A stretch of 64,000 nucleotides of DNA from Erythrobacter sp. YT30. GTDB taxonomy: Bacteria; Pseudomonadota; Alphaproteobacteria; Sphingomonadales; Sphingomonadaceae. Made by a program: the position numbers and the translations under genes. The DNA lies in contig NZ_LMAF01000002.1 in the NCBI RefSeq assembly GCF_001542875.1, positions 1,263,501 through 1,327,500 on the forward strand, given 5' to 3'. Below, piece after piece: positions 8,836 to 17,446 of this stretch. Position 1 is the first letter of the stretch. Each line of letters starts with the position of its first letter. The notes under the pieces were generated by a model, which was not told where the DNA came from, ran no database searches, and worked only from the letters and a program-made list of their open reading frames with translations.

Positions 8836-9887
8836 GCGATGTAGATGTGCAAGATGGCGTTCCGGATGCTGGGGAAACGCCAAAGCTGCCCGAACCCTTG
8901 CTCGGCCGGGTCGACCGCGCGGCTGTATTTCTCATGCTGCTTGGCGAAGACGAGGCCGCCGGATTGCTCGGGCGGCTGGAACCTGTCGAATTGCAGGCCT
9001 TGGGCACGGCAATGTGCGCCTTGGGAGAAATCGATCAGGCACGGATTGCCGAAGCGTTGGAAGATTTCGTCGCAGAGGCTGCGCGCGAAGTCTTGCCCGG
9101 AGGCAATCGCAGCGAGCAAGTGCGCCAGCTCTTCGAACGCTCGCTTGGTCCGACAAAAGCGGAAAGCATGATGCTGCGGATTGAGCCAGAACCGCGGCCC
9201 CGCAGCATCGAGATGGCACGTTGGCTTGCATCCAGTGTGGTGCTGAAGCTGGTGGAGGATGAACACCCGCAAGTGATCGCGGCTCTGCTGCTCATGCTGG
9301 AGCCCGAGCCTGCCGCTGAAGTTCTCTCCGCGCTTTCCGAGGCCAAGCAATCTGCCGTTGTCGAACGGATCGCTAGGATGGGGCCTGTCTCGCAACAGGC
9401 CATCACAATGATCGATCAATTGCTATCGCAGCGCATCGGTTCGAGCTTTGGCGCGAGCGCACTAATCATGGGCGGACCGCGCGATGCTGCCAACCTTATC
9501 AACCTGTCCGAAGGCGAGCTGCGTAACGTTGTGCTTCCGGCGATCGCTCAGCGGGATGAAGAATTGGCAGCCCGCATAGAAGACGAGCTCTTCACATTCG
9601 AAATGCTGCTCGATCTTGATCCGCAGCAAATGGGCCGCCTGCTTCGCGACGTCGATAACGAGGCGCTGATTGATGCACTCAAAGGCCTTTCCGAAGAAGA
9701 GCGCGATCCATTCTTTTCCGCCATGTCGAGCCGCGCTGCCGATGGCGTCAAGGACGAGATCGAACTGCGCGGGCGATTGAGCAAAGCGGATGTGAAGGCC
9801 GCCCAGCGCAAGATCGTGGACCTTGCTCGATCGCTTGCCGAACAGGGCGAAATAATCATGGGGAATGACGACAGTGAATTCGTCTGA
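8832..9887 (+). CDS. fliG: Flagellar motor switch protein FliG
   Basis: 351 residues. FliG is the C-ring subunit that contacts the stator and generates torque. The N-terminal domain (DRAAVFLMLLGEDEAAGLLGRL) binds FliF; the middle domain carries the EHPQ signature (VEDEHPQVIAALLL). The C-terminal domain has the charged torque helix (ELAARIEDELFTFEMLLDLDPQQMGRLLRDVDNE), although its charge pattern differs from the enteric one. It starts within the fliF stop (ATGA) and its end overlaps the fliH start by 23 bp. Confidence 0.96.
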   Translation: MSDVDVQDGVPDAGETPKLPEPLLGRVDRAAVFLMLLGEDEAAGLLGRLEPVELQALGTAMCALGEIDQARIAEALEDFVAEAAREVLPGGNRSEQVRQLFERSLGPTKAESMMLRIEPEPRPRSIEMARWLASSVVLKLVEDEHPQVIAALLLMLEPEPAAEVLSALSEAKQSAVVERIARMGPVSQQAITMIDQLLSQRIGSSFGASALIMGGPRDAANLINLSEGELRNVVLPAIAQRDEELAARIEDELFTFEMLLDLDPQQMGRLLRDVDNEALIDALKGLSEEERDPFFSAMSSRAADGVKDEIELRGRLSKADVKAAQRKIVDLARSLAEQGEIIMGNDDSEFV

Positions 9888-10515
9888 TTGGATCGCTGCA
9901 GCGACTGCAGGGGATGGCGAGCAGCATTTGCCGGATTGGCTGGCCGCCATGCAAACGACGGGCGAGTTTAGCGATATGTCGCCATTCTCGCGCAAGAGGG
10001 ACGGCGCATCTCCTGCCGAAAAGGCTTCTCCGCTGTCCGAGCCTGAACCGGCCCAGCAGCAGACCGAATACGATCGCGGATTTGTTGCGGGGGACGCGGC
10101 GGGGCGAGCAGCAGCGCATGCGGAGATGGCGGCAGAGAAGGACCAAAGAACCGCACTACGCCTCGCCTTTCGAGAGCTCGATCAGGCGGCGATGGACACG
10201 CTTGCAAGCGAGCTCGCCGACACTGTGATGGCGCTGTGCGATGCGGCACTAGAAAAGCATGCTGCCGATCCCGAAGCGCTTATAGAACGCGCTCGAGAGG
10301 CTGCTCGAAGGCTAGGTTTGGCTGCGGCATCTTGCACCCTGCATTTGCATCCAGACGATATCGAGACGTTGGACAAGGGCGCCTTATCTGGATGGCAAAT
10401 CGAAGCGGATCCCACCCTTCAGCGCGGGTCGATTGCGCTGGTGGGCGAAGAGGGCGGCGTGCGTGATGGCCCTGCCGAATGGCGGCGCGCGATTGCCGCT
10501 GCTTTGCGCGGATAG
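9865..10515 (+). CDS. fliH: Flagellar assembly protein FliH
   Basis: 216 residues. FliH is the stator-like regulator of the FliI ATPase in the export apparatus. The called ATG lies inside the end of fliG. Visible features are an acidic, low-conservation N-terminus, a Glu/Ala-rich helix with a GRAAAHAEMAAEK-type glycine repeat (about 75-95), and a C-terminal region like the V-type ATPase E subunit (ASCTLHLHPDDIETL, GSIALVGEEGGVRDG). Identity rests on this domain plus position between fliG and fliI, as sequence conservation in the family is low. Confidence 0.85.
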   Translation: MTTVNSSDWIAAATAGDGEQHLPDWLAAMQTTGEFSDMSPFSRKRDGASPAEKASPLSEPEPAQQQTEYDRGFVAGDAAGRAAAHAEMAAEKDQRTALRLAFRELDQAAMDTLASELADTVMALCDAALEKHAADPEALIERAREAARRLGLAAASCTLHLHPDDIETLDKGALSGWQIEADPTLQRGSIALVGEEGGVRDGPAEWRRAIAAALRG

Positions 10516-10521
10516 CCAAGT

Positions 10522-11874
10522 ATGCTTGCCGAATTGCAGCTGGAACTCGCGCGAATGCGGCGCGCCCCGATTGAGCGCGGACCCGTGCTCACTGGCCGTG
10601 TGGCAGCTTGCGATGGCGGGCTGGTCGAAGTGTCCGGCCTCTCGCTCCCTATCGGATCGCTCGCCGCGATTGAGAACGAGGCAGGAGCTGAAAGCCTAGC
10701 CGAAGTCATTGGGTTTCGCAGCGGGCATTCGCTGATGATGCTGCTGGGCGATGCGGTGTTGCTCCGACCGGATGCAAGCGTGCGGGCCTGCGGCAGGCCT
10801 GGCGAAGTGCCAGTGGGTCATGCCGTCCTTGGCCGCGCTCTCGATGGACTTGGCGAGCCAATTGATGGCGGCCCGCCGATAGATTTTGAGCAATTCTGGC
10901 CACTTTCCGGCCACCGCGAAGGTGCCTTGGAACGCGCGCGAGTGTGCGAACCGTTCGACTGCGGCGTCCGAGCGATAAACGCGCTCACCACGATGGGTAT
11001 TGGGCAGAGACTGGGCGTGATTGCCGGGTCCGGGGTCGGCAAGTCAGTGCTGATCGATACGATGGCCGGGCACGCTGTGGCCGACGTCACCATTGTCGCT
11101 TTAATTGGAGAGCGCGCGCGAGAAGTGTCCGATTTCGTTGCGCGCCATATGAGCGGGGTTGAGCGTGGGCGGATCGTCGTTGTCGCTGTTCCGGCAGACC
11201 ATGCTCCCAACTTAAGGCTGCGCGCTGCGCAATATGCGACTGCGCTCGGCGAGTATTTCCGCTCTCAGGGAAAGCGGGTTTTGCTCATACTCGACAGCCT
11301 TACCCGCGTTGCCCATGCTGCGCGCGAACTGGCGTTGGTGTTGGGCGAGCCAGGGGCGGCGCGGGGTTATCCTCCATCGGCGCTCGCATCGGTCACGAAA
11401 CTGGTCGAGCGCGCGGGCAACTCCCAAAGAACAGGCGGCGCCCTTACCGGCCTCTACACCGTTCTCGCTGATGGCGATGACACGGCCGATCCCGTCGTTG
11501 ATACGGCGCGCGCGATTCTTGATGGGCATATCGTTTTGTCGCGCGATCTGGCGCAGCGCGGGCATTACCCGGCGATTGATGTGCCAGCATCGCTCAGCCG
11601 CGTGATGGATGAACTCGTCAGCGAAGAATATGCAGATGCTGCGCGATGGTTGCGCGGGCTGATCTCTGCGCGAGAGGAAAATCGTGATCTGGTGTTGATG
11701 GGAGCATATCGGTCAGGGTCTGATCCGATGCTGGATAAGGCGCTGGAGCTATCACCGCAGATTGACGCATTCCTAACTCAAAGGCGCGGCGAAGCGCATG
11801 ATCTCTTTGCCAGCCACGCTGCTTTAGGAGAATTCGCTCAGGCGCGGTTTGATGGACCAAAAAATGGCGAATAG
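10522..11874 (+). CDS. fliI: Flagellum-specific ATPase FliI
   Basis: 450 residues, close to the family norm. FliI is the hexameric ATPase that unfolds and delivers export substrates to the flagellar gate. Visible are LGRALDGLGEPIDGG of the beta-barrel domain, Walker A GSGVGKS (about residue 171), the GERAREVSDF block, Walker B VLLILDSLTR, and the ATPase signature PAIDVPASLSR. The start follows fliH by 6 bp and the end overlaps fliJ. Confidence 0.97.
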   Translation: MLAELQLELARMRRAPIERGPVLTGRVAACDGGLVEVSGLSLPIGSLAAIENEAGAESLAEVIGFRSGHSLMMLLGDAVLLRPDASVRACGRPGEVPVGHAVLGRALDGLGEPIDGGPPIDFEQFWPLSGHREGALERARVCEPFDCGVRAINALTTMGIGQRLGVIAGSGVGKSVLIDTMAGHAVADVTIVALIGERAREVSDFVARHMSGVERGRIVVVAVPADHAPNLRLRAAQYATALGEYFRSQGKRVLLILDSLTRVAHAARELALVLGEPGAARGYPPSALASVTKLVERAGNSQRTGGALTGLYTVLADGDDTADPVVDTARAILDGHIVLSRDLAQRGHYPAIDVPASLSRVMDELVSEEYADAARWLRGLISAREENRDLVLMGAYRSGSDPMLDKALELSPQIDAFLTQRRGEAHDLFASHAALGEFAQARFDGPKNGE

Positions 11875-12334
11875 GCGTCCTCTCCAGCGCGCCGAACGCC
11901 AGTTAATGCTTGCCCGCATTGCCCGCCGCGATGCGATGGGTTCGCTTGCGCAATCGCTTGCCGACGAACAGCGAAGCGCGTCTCTCGCTGATCGAAGCCG
12001 GATGCTTGCGAAGGGTTATGCGACCCGCGAAGGACTGGTTACTGGCGAGGCGCTCACACAACACAAACGCTTTGCAGGAGAGCTAGCGGGTCTTGCCCGG
12101 CAGGCAGATCAAGCATGCAGCGATGCCTCGCGGCAGACTGAATGGCAGGTCGATGTGTTGGCTAAGGCCGAGCAGCGGATTGAGCGGCTGGGCGAGCGAG
12201 CGAAACTTGCCCGATTGGAGCATCGACATACGCAAGAATGCCTAGAGCGCGAAGAACAGGCGGCAATGGCACACAAGTTGCACAACCATTTGGCAAGCCG
12301 GTCCACTCCGGATCGATCAAGGAAACCGAGATGA
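11852..12334 (+). CDS. fliJ: Flagellar export chaperone FliJ
   Basis: 160 residues, almost entirely alpha-helical and coiled-coil (charged heptads from about 15 to 145). FliJ is the central-stalk partner of FliI and recycles export chaperones. Sequence conservation in this family is weak, so the call rests on length, coiled-coil character and position right after fliI. Two in-frame ATGs (11852, 11864) and an upstream TTG (11849) are possible starts; 11852 is chosen. The stop overlaps the fliK ATG. Confidence 0.82.
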   Translation: MDQKMANRRPLQRAERQLMLARIARRDAMGSLAQSLADEQRSASLADRSRMLAKGYATREGLVTGEALTQHKRFAGELAGLARQADQACSDASRQTEWQVDVLAKAEQRIERLGERAKLARLEHRHTQECLEREEQAAMAHKLHNHLASRSTPDRSRKPR

Positions 12335-14106
12335 TTGCCCCCTTTTCGCCTTCCAACAATCAAGGTCCGTCCCTTTCCGCATCCCTTGCGCCGGGGTCGC
12401 CGCGACCTGCTTCTACTATGATAGCATCTCTCGAAGACGGCCTTCTGCGTAAGTCAGATGCCGATGCGAGCGCTTTTGCGATTGCGGCGATAGATCTACT
12501 CGGCGCAGAGCTTGAGCCGGGTGCAGCCACGAGGCCAGGCCTGCTCGAGGTGGCTGATCTGCCGCAAGAAACATCGCTGCTGCAAGGCTTTGATTTTAGA
12601 CCATCTGATACGCGCGCGGCGCTTTCGATTGGGATCCCTTCGTCATCTGATGTCCCGGCGTTCGCCTCACCAGATATAGCAGTAGGTGATGCTATCGCGG
12701 TTTCGCCGGAGGCCGTCTCTGACGAGAGGCTTGCAGCTTATCCCGAGCGGGGCAACGAAGTTGGAAAAGTCGCGTCTATTCCTACGGCTCTCTCGGACAA
12801 ACCATCGGCACAGAATGCACTCGATCAGAACGATCCGGTGGCCAAGGTCGGCTCGGACAGCGGGATCAATCCTAGGCTCAAAGCGGCCAATGCTGATGGC
12901 CCACAATTTCGCTCAACTGCTGCAGAACAAGGCAACCCAGCAGGCAAAGCCATGCCTAGCGGCAATCCTTTGCCGGTTGGTGAGCAAATTACACAGCCAT
13001 CAGGTACGATCGGTTCCGAACGGACGGAACCTGATCTTCGAAAGACGCGACGTGACAGGCTATCGAGTTCTACCAACGATTTTCAGCGCGACATTTCTCG
13101 GTCAGATAAAGCAGATCAGCGAAGCCAAACAGTCGCACCAATTCCAGACGAGATTGCTGGTGAAAATGCACCGAAGTTCTCAGTCTCGAGCGCGGTCTCT
13201 GAAAGTGAAGCCGAACCTTTGTTAAGCAATCAACCGGCTTCCACCCGAGGAGCTGAACAGATCGCCTCCATGGCAGATCCGGCATCGCTGCGGGGTGTAT
13301 CGCGCAAGGATGCAAACGCAGTTCAGCAAGTGACCGCTCGTGCCGCAGCCTCGGTTGCTCCTTTGGTTCAGCAAACGCAAGAAGCGCCTCCCAAACAGAG
13401 TCTTGAACGAGCTGCAAACCTTGCCGAACAGATCGAGAGTGACGGCCCGGCAGAAGAACAGGGGCACTCGAGAACAGCGTCCGGCCAACCAGTCGCATCG
13501 GCGAGCCCACAGGGCCCTTCCACATTTCCGCAGGTAAGCAGTCCCGCAGCGATTACACCCTCGCCAGCCACAAACAGCCCGAGTGTCCAAACGCCTCCTT
13601 CACAGGTAGATCGAATTGCCGCCCCACAACTTGACCAGGCAATCGATCAGCTGACCCAAGTGCGGGAAGCTTCTCGCACTGCCCGTTCAGAACTCACCAT
13701 TCGGCACGCTGAATTTGGCGCGGTCAACATGCGTTTGGAAGCTGCGGGCGGTGATCTGCGTGCTATCCTCGCAAATCGTGATCCCGCATTTTTGCCCGCG
13801 GTTCAGGCTGCACTTGCCGACCGCGCAGTTGCAGCTGCAAGCGAAACCTCGAACTCATCACACAACCAATCAGGATCGCGCCAGTCTGAAAATGGGGCCT
13901 CAACCCAAAGCCAAAATGGAGGCAATTGGGGCTCTGGCGCGGGTTCTGAGCGATCTTACGGGTCTTTCCTGGGGGGCGAACGAAGCGCCTCTCAACCATC
14001 TTTGGAGCAATTGGAAGACGAGAGGCACAGCGGCCTTTCGCGCGGCGATGATGGGTCCGGCAATCCGGGTTCTCAAGAGCCGCGCGAGAGAGGGCTGTTC
14101 GCCTGA
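12331..14106 (+). CDS. fliK: Flagellar hook-length control protein FliK
   Basis: 591 residues from the ATG that overlaps the fliJ stop (ATGA); the open frame extends further upstream to 12238 inside fliJ, but the coupling makes 12331 the likely start. FliK measures hook length and switches export specificity. The first about 470 residues are low-complexity Ser/Pro/Ala/Gln, as usual for the ruler part. The compact Flg_hook domain is visible near residues 480-540 (RSELTIRHAEFGAVNMRLEAAGGDLRAI). The Ser/Gly-rich tail is also typical. The ruler is long, which fits the proposed molecular ruler model. Confidence 0.88.
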   Translation: MIAPFSPSNNQGPSLSASLAPGSPRPASTMIASLEDGLLRKSDADASAFAIAAIDLLGAELEPGAATRPGLLEVADLPQETSLLQGFDFRPSDTRAALSIGIPSSSDVPAFASPDIAVGDAIAVSPEAVSDERLAAYPERGNEVGKVASIPTALSDKPSAQNALDQNDPVAKVGSDSGINPRLKAANADGPQFRSTAAEQGNPAGKAMPSGNPLPVGEQITQPSGTIGSERTEPDLRKTRRDRLSSSTNDFQRDISRSDKADQRSQTVAPIPDEIAGENAPKFSVSSAVSESEAEPLLSNQPASTRGAEQIASMADPASLRGVSRKDANAVQQVTARAAASVAPLVQQTQEAPPKQSLERAANLAEQIESDGPAEEQGHSRTASGQPVASASPQGPSTFPQVSSPAAITPSPATNSPSVQTPPSQVDRIAAPQLDQAIDQLTQVREASRTARSELTIRHAEFGAVNMRLEAAGGDLRAILANRDPAFLPAVQAALADRAVAAASETSNSSHNQSGSRQSENGASTQSQNGGNWGSGAGSERSYGSFLGGERSASQPSLEQLEDERHSGLSRGDDGSGNPGSQEPRERGLFA

Positions 14107-14138
14107 TTTATGCGTCACGTTCGGGGAATTGAACACCA

Positions 14139-14708
14139 ATGGCCAAAGACGAAAACAAGGATGAGGAAAAGTCCGGCGGCGGGGTGATGATGAAGATCAT
14201 TATCGCGGTTGTCCTCACGCTCGTTCTCGCCGGTGGCGGTGCATACGGCGCCTATGCTGCCGGCCTACTCGGCGATGGCGGCGACAAGGGCCCCGATGAA
14301 CCCAAATTTGTGAAGAAGGGAGACGATGATCCCTATAGCCTGGCCGACAAGGAGGAATTCAGCGTCGTATACGGCGAAGGCGGCAGCGAATATCGTACCG
14401 CCTATTATAGCTTTGCCGACAGCTTCACCTCAAATCTCGCAGATTCGCCCGCCCTCATTCAGACAGAGCTCGCCGTCTCTACCCGGCGCGATGGCCGCGT
14501 CCTGCAATGGGTGAAGACGCACGAATTGGCGATCCGTTCAGCCATTCTGGCCCAGCTTGCCTCTACGAGTGAGGCTGAGATTTACAATGTCGAAGGCAAG
14601 GAAAAACTCGCCGAGCGCCTGACCACAGCGATCAACGATGTGCTTGAGGAAAATGAGGGATTTGGCGGCGTTGAAGCGGTGCATTTCCGGGGGCTGCTGG
14701 TCCAATGA
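14139..14708 (+). CDS. fliL: Flagellar basal body-associated protein FliL
   Basis: 189 residues. FliL is a single-pass membrane protein next to the stator that stabilises the motor under load. A Lys/Asp/Glu-rich cytoplasmic N-terminus leads to one membrane segment (about 17-40, MKIIIAVVLTLVLAGGGAYGAYAAG) and a periplasmic stomatin-like domain (TELAVSTRRDG, VKTHELAIRSAILAQLAS). It follows fliK after 32 bp, one of the few gaps in the operon, and its stop overlaps fliM. Confidence 0.9.
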   Translation: MAKDENKDEEKSGGGVMMKIIIAVVLTLVLAGGGAYGAYAAGLLGDGGDKGPDEPKFVKKGDDDPYSLADKEEFSVVYGEGGSEYRTAYYSFADSFTSNLADSPALIQTELAVSTRRDGRVLQWVKTHELAIRSAILAQLASTSEAEIYNVEGKEKLAERLTTAINDVLEENEGFGGVEAVHFRGLLVQ

Positions 14709-15676
14709 ACCTTTCACCCGATATGGCAGAAGCCTTCGCCAATGCGCGCCCGCAGGCCCAGCATTGCAGCGAGCTCATCAAGACTGGCCCGCGCCCTGAA
14801 GAACAGGCGGAAAGCCTCGCCGTGTGGCGGCGCGATATTGGCCGCGAATTGTCGCAGGACCTGTCCGAATTGCTGTCAGGCGCACGCCTTTCCGTTACTG
14901 TATCAGAGCCGGAGAGTATGGCTGGAAGCGACGTGTTCTCTCGTATTGGAGCGGTGGCGGCCAATTGCCTTTTGCGGTGCGGCAAGGATGATCACACGCT
15001 GCTCCTATCGTTCGATTTTCCGACCGCCATCGCGCTTACGGATCGTTCTTTCGGTGGCGATGGCAAAACTTGCGAGAGCGATGCGGTGGAGCAATTGCCG
15101 CGCTCTGCTGCGATGCTGACCGATTCAGCGGCAAAAATCATCGCGCAAGTGATCGCGCGGGTCAGCCTGATGGCCGGTCAAAGCGGCGGCGATGGTGCGG
15201 TGCGATCTCTCAGAGCCGATGTGATTGTGCGCAGCGAAAGCTCCCGCCGCCTTAAACCGTTTGAACCCGAAACGCCGTGCTCTGTGTTCACGCTAGACTG
15301 CACCGAGGAAAAGGCACTAGGAGGACCGCTGTCCTGGAAAGCTATACTCGCTGTCCCTGATGAGCGGCTTGAAAAGCTGCTTCCCGGTGCAGCGGCAAGC
15401 CCGCCCAATGGAAGCGAAAAAGGTGCGAGGAGTAATGCCGCCGAGGGCGCCTTTGCCGCTATTCCACTGAGGTTTGAGGCGGTTCTTGCTGAATTCGATA
15501 TGTCGTTGTTGAAGCTCGATAATCTGTCGCCTGGCGATCAGATCCCGATTGCAATGCCGCGCGAAGTGCCTTTGCGGATGGGCGACAACATCTGGGCGCA
15601 TGGCAGCGTTGGCACTCTTAATGATCGCATGGCGATCCGCGTCACACGCTTTGCCGATACCGCGGTGGGAGCATGA
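14705..15676 (+). CDS. fliM: Flagellar motor switch protein FliM, divergent N-terminus
   Basis: 323 residues. FliM links FliG to FliN in the C ring and normally binds phosphorylated CheY with a short N-terminal LSQxEIDALL peptide. Here the N-terminus (MNLSPDMAEAFANARPQAQ) has no such motif, and the overlap with the fliL stop leaves no room for a longer start. The middle domain is recognisable only by weak similarity (FGGDGKT, AKIIAQVIARVSLMAG). The C-terminal SpoA-like domain (FEAVLAEFDMSLLKLDNLSPGDQIPI) is clear. Position before fliN confirms the call. Chemotactic control of this motor may use another contact. Confidence 0.85.
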   Translation: MNLSPDMAEAFANARPQAQHCSELIKTGPRPEEQAESLAVWRRDIGRELSQDLSELLSGARLSVTVSEPESMAGSDVFSRIGAVAANCLLRCGKDDHTLLLSFDFPTAIALTDRSFGGDGKTCESDAVEQLPRSAAMLTDSAAKIIAQVIARVSLMAGQSGGDGAVRSLRADVIVRSESSRRLKPFEPETPCSVFTLDCTEEKALGGPLSWKAILAVPDERLEKLLPGAAASPPNGSEKGARSNAAEGAFAAIPLRFEAVLAEFDMSLLKLDNLSPGDQIPIAMPREVPLRMGDNIWAHGSVGTLNDRMAIRVTRFADTAVGA

Positions 15677-16029
15677 ATATGGTTAGCCCCGCCCTCCAGC
15701 GTTTTGGCGATGTCACCGTTCGCTTGTCAGTAGAACTAGGCCGCACCGATATGCCCCTGCGCGATGTTCTGGCGCTGGGTGAGGGCAGCGTCGTACCGCT
15801 CAATCGACTGACCGATGAACTGCTCGACGTGACGGCCAACGGCAAAGTGATCGCGCGCGGCGAAGTGGTTGCGCATGATGGACGCTTTGCGCTTCGTATT
15901 GTCAGCCTTGCGGGCGATGAAGAAGTCTCAGATCCGTCGGTTTCATCCGTGCCGGAGGCAAAGCCGCAGTCGGCTGACGAAGGGCCGAGCGATGCACCGC
16001 CTGCTGATCAGCAGGCGCCGCCAGCATGA
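15673..16029 (+). CDS. fliN: Flagellar motor switch protein FliN
   Basis: 118 residues with one SpoA (FliMN_C) domain at about 5-75: VTVRLSVELGRTDMPLRDVLALGEGSVVPLNR, then VTANGKVIARGEVVAHDGRFALRIV. FliN forms the base of the C ring and docks the FliH-FliI export complex. The C-terminal about 35 residues are a Pro/Ala/Ser-rich tail, unlike the short tails of enteric FliN. Both ends overlap neighbours (fliM, fliO). Confidence 0.95.
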   Translation: MNMVSPALQRFGDVTVRLSVELGRTDMPLRDVLALGEGSVVPLNRLTDELLDVTANGKVIARGEVVAHDGRFALRIVSLAGDEEVSDPSVSSVPEAKPQSADEGPSDAPPADQQAPPA

Positions 16030-16334
16030 TTGTCGAATATCTTGCGCGGTTGGCTCTCCTTTTGCCGATCCTGGGCCTCCTTATCTGGAGTAGCCTTCGC
16101 CTGACGCGATATCTGCAAACCCGGTTTGTGGGGATGCAGGGTGCAGCGCGTTCGGTGCAATTGGTGGAGACGAGCCTTGTCGCGCCGGGATTGAAGCTCG
16201 CCGTTGTGCGTTTCCATAATCGCGAAATCCTGCTCGGGCTTTCGCGGCAGGGACTGGTGAGGCTGGCGGAAAGCGATCCGGTAGCGAGCGGCGACAACGC
16301 ATCCCAAAAGCCAACTGAAATAGACCCTGTATGA
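16026..16334 (+). CDS. fliO: Flagellar biosynthetic protein FliO
   Basis: 102 residues with a single N-terminal membrane segment (YLARLALLLPILGLLIWSSLRL) and a basic cytoplasmic FliO domain (LVETSLVAPGLKLAVVRFHNREILLGLSRQGLVRL). FliO helps FliP assemble into the export gate. The fliN-O-P order and ATGA overlaps on both sides support the call, since the sequence itself is short and weakly conserved. Confidence 0.88.
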   Translation: MIVEYLARLALLLPILGLLIWSSLRLTRYLQTRFVGMQGAARSVQLVETSLVAPGLKLAVVRFHNREILLGLSRQGLVRLAESDPVASGDNASQKPTEIDPV

Positions 16335-17137
16335 GCGGGTATTTCCGCATCATCCTTGGCGCGGTGTGCCTGATCGGATTAACCATGTTTCTGGGGTCCG
16401 GCATGGCCGCTGCTGCTCCCGCTGCACCGGAAGCGGAGGAGGCCGCCGGGATCGGCGAAGCGCTTGAACGCGCACTGGGCGGTGACAGCGACGAGGGCGA
16501 AGAAGACGCGCCGCTGAGCCTTTCCTTGCAGGTTCTTCTCGTGATGAGCCTGCTCACGATCCTGCCCGCGATCGTGCTAATGATGACGAGCTTCCTGCGC
16601 ATCCTTATCGTCCTGTCGATCCTGCGCCAGGCATTGGGATTGCAAGGGTCGCCTCCCACCCAAGTTCTCGTCGGGTTATCGCTGTTTCTCTCGCTATTCG
16701 TGATGGCACCGACACTCGACGTGGTGAATGCTAACGCGATTGAGCCCTACGCTTCGGGCGCACTTGACGCTGATGCTGCGATCGCGAGCGCCGGCGAAGC
16801 GTTCCACGCGTTCATGCTGGCGCAAACGCGTGAGGCGAACCTTGTCATGTTCACCGACCTTGCGGGCGCGGGCCTGTTTGAGAACCCGGAAGACATTCCG
16901 TTCTCGATCCTGCTGCCCGCATTTGTCACATCCGAATTGGAAACAGCATTCCAAATCGGTTTCATGCTGTTCCTGCCTTTCCTTGTGGTTGATCTGGTCG
17001 TTGCAAGTGTCCTGATGAGCCTGGGCATGATGATGCTCTCACCGACCATCGTTTCGCTCCCGTTCAAGCTGCTTTTGTTCGTCCTTGTTGATGGCTGGGC
17101 GCTCCTGATGGGCAGCCTCGCGATGAGCTTTGCCTGA
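16331..17137 (+). CDS. fliP: Flagellar export gate protein FliP
   Basis: 268 residues. FliP forms the core of the flagellar type III export gate. A signal peptide (about 1-29, ending AAAAP) is followed by an acidic periplasmic stretch, then four membrane segments. The family blocks MMTSFLRILIVLSILRQALG and ELETAFQIGFMLFLPFLVVDLVVASVLMSLGMMMLSPTIVSLPFKL are highly conserved. An AAGGAGG-like site between fliP and fliQ shows that fliQ has its own initiation signal. Confidence 0.97.
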   Translation: MSGYFRIILGAVCLIGLTMFLGSGMAAAAPAAPEAEEAAGIGEALERALGGDSDEGEEDAPLSLSLQVLLVMSLLTILPAIVLMMTSFLRILIVLSILRQALGLQGSPPTQVLVGLSLFLSLFVMAPTLDVVNANAIEPYASGALDADAAIASAGEAFHAFMLAQTREANLVMFTDLAGAGLFENPEDIPFSILLPAFVTSELETAFQIGFMLFLPFLVVDLVVASVLMSLGMMMLSPTIVSLPFKLLLFVLVDGWALLMGSLAMSFA

Positions 17138-17151
17138 AGGAGGATAACGCT

Positions 17152-17424
17152 ATGCAGGAAGACGCTCAGCTTCTGGCCCTTGCCGATCAAACGCTTTGGG
17201 TGACGGCAATGATTGCAGGCCCGGTGCTCATCGCGGCGCTTACGGTTGGTCTGCTCGTTGGCATTATTCAGGCCGCGACATCGGTGAACGAGCAGACGCT
17301 GACATTTGTGCCGAAACTCATGATTGTCGCGCTCGTCTTTGTCGTCCTTGGCGGGACGATGATCGCCCTTCTCGGCGATTTCTTGATCGAGATTTTCGCG
17401 CAGATCGCGCAATTGACGGCCTGA
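17152..17424 (+). CDS. fliQ: Flagellar export gate protein FliQ
   Basis: 90 residues with two membrane helices, the standard FliQ size and fold. The signature GLLVGIIQAATSVNEQTLTFVPKL is present. FliQ wraps around the FliP-FliR core of the export gate. It is preceded by GAAGGAGGATAAC, a strong ribosome-binding site, and is followed by fliR after 22 bp. Confidence 0.97.
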   Translation: MQEDAQLLALADQTLWVTAMIAGPVLIAALTVGLLVGIIQAATSVNEQTLTFVPKLMIVALVFVVLGGTMIALLGDFLIEIFAQIAQLTA

Positions 17425-17446
17425 CGGGTGTGAGGCTCCAACGGCC

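Noticed and set aside
9214..9232. TGGCACG followed by TTGC inside fliG
   Set aside because: The spacer between GG and GC is 11 bp and it lies in a well-conserved coding region; likely chance.
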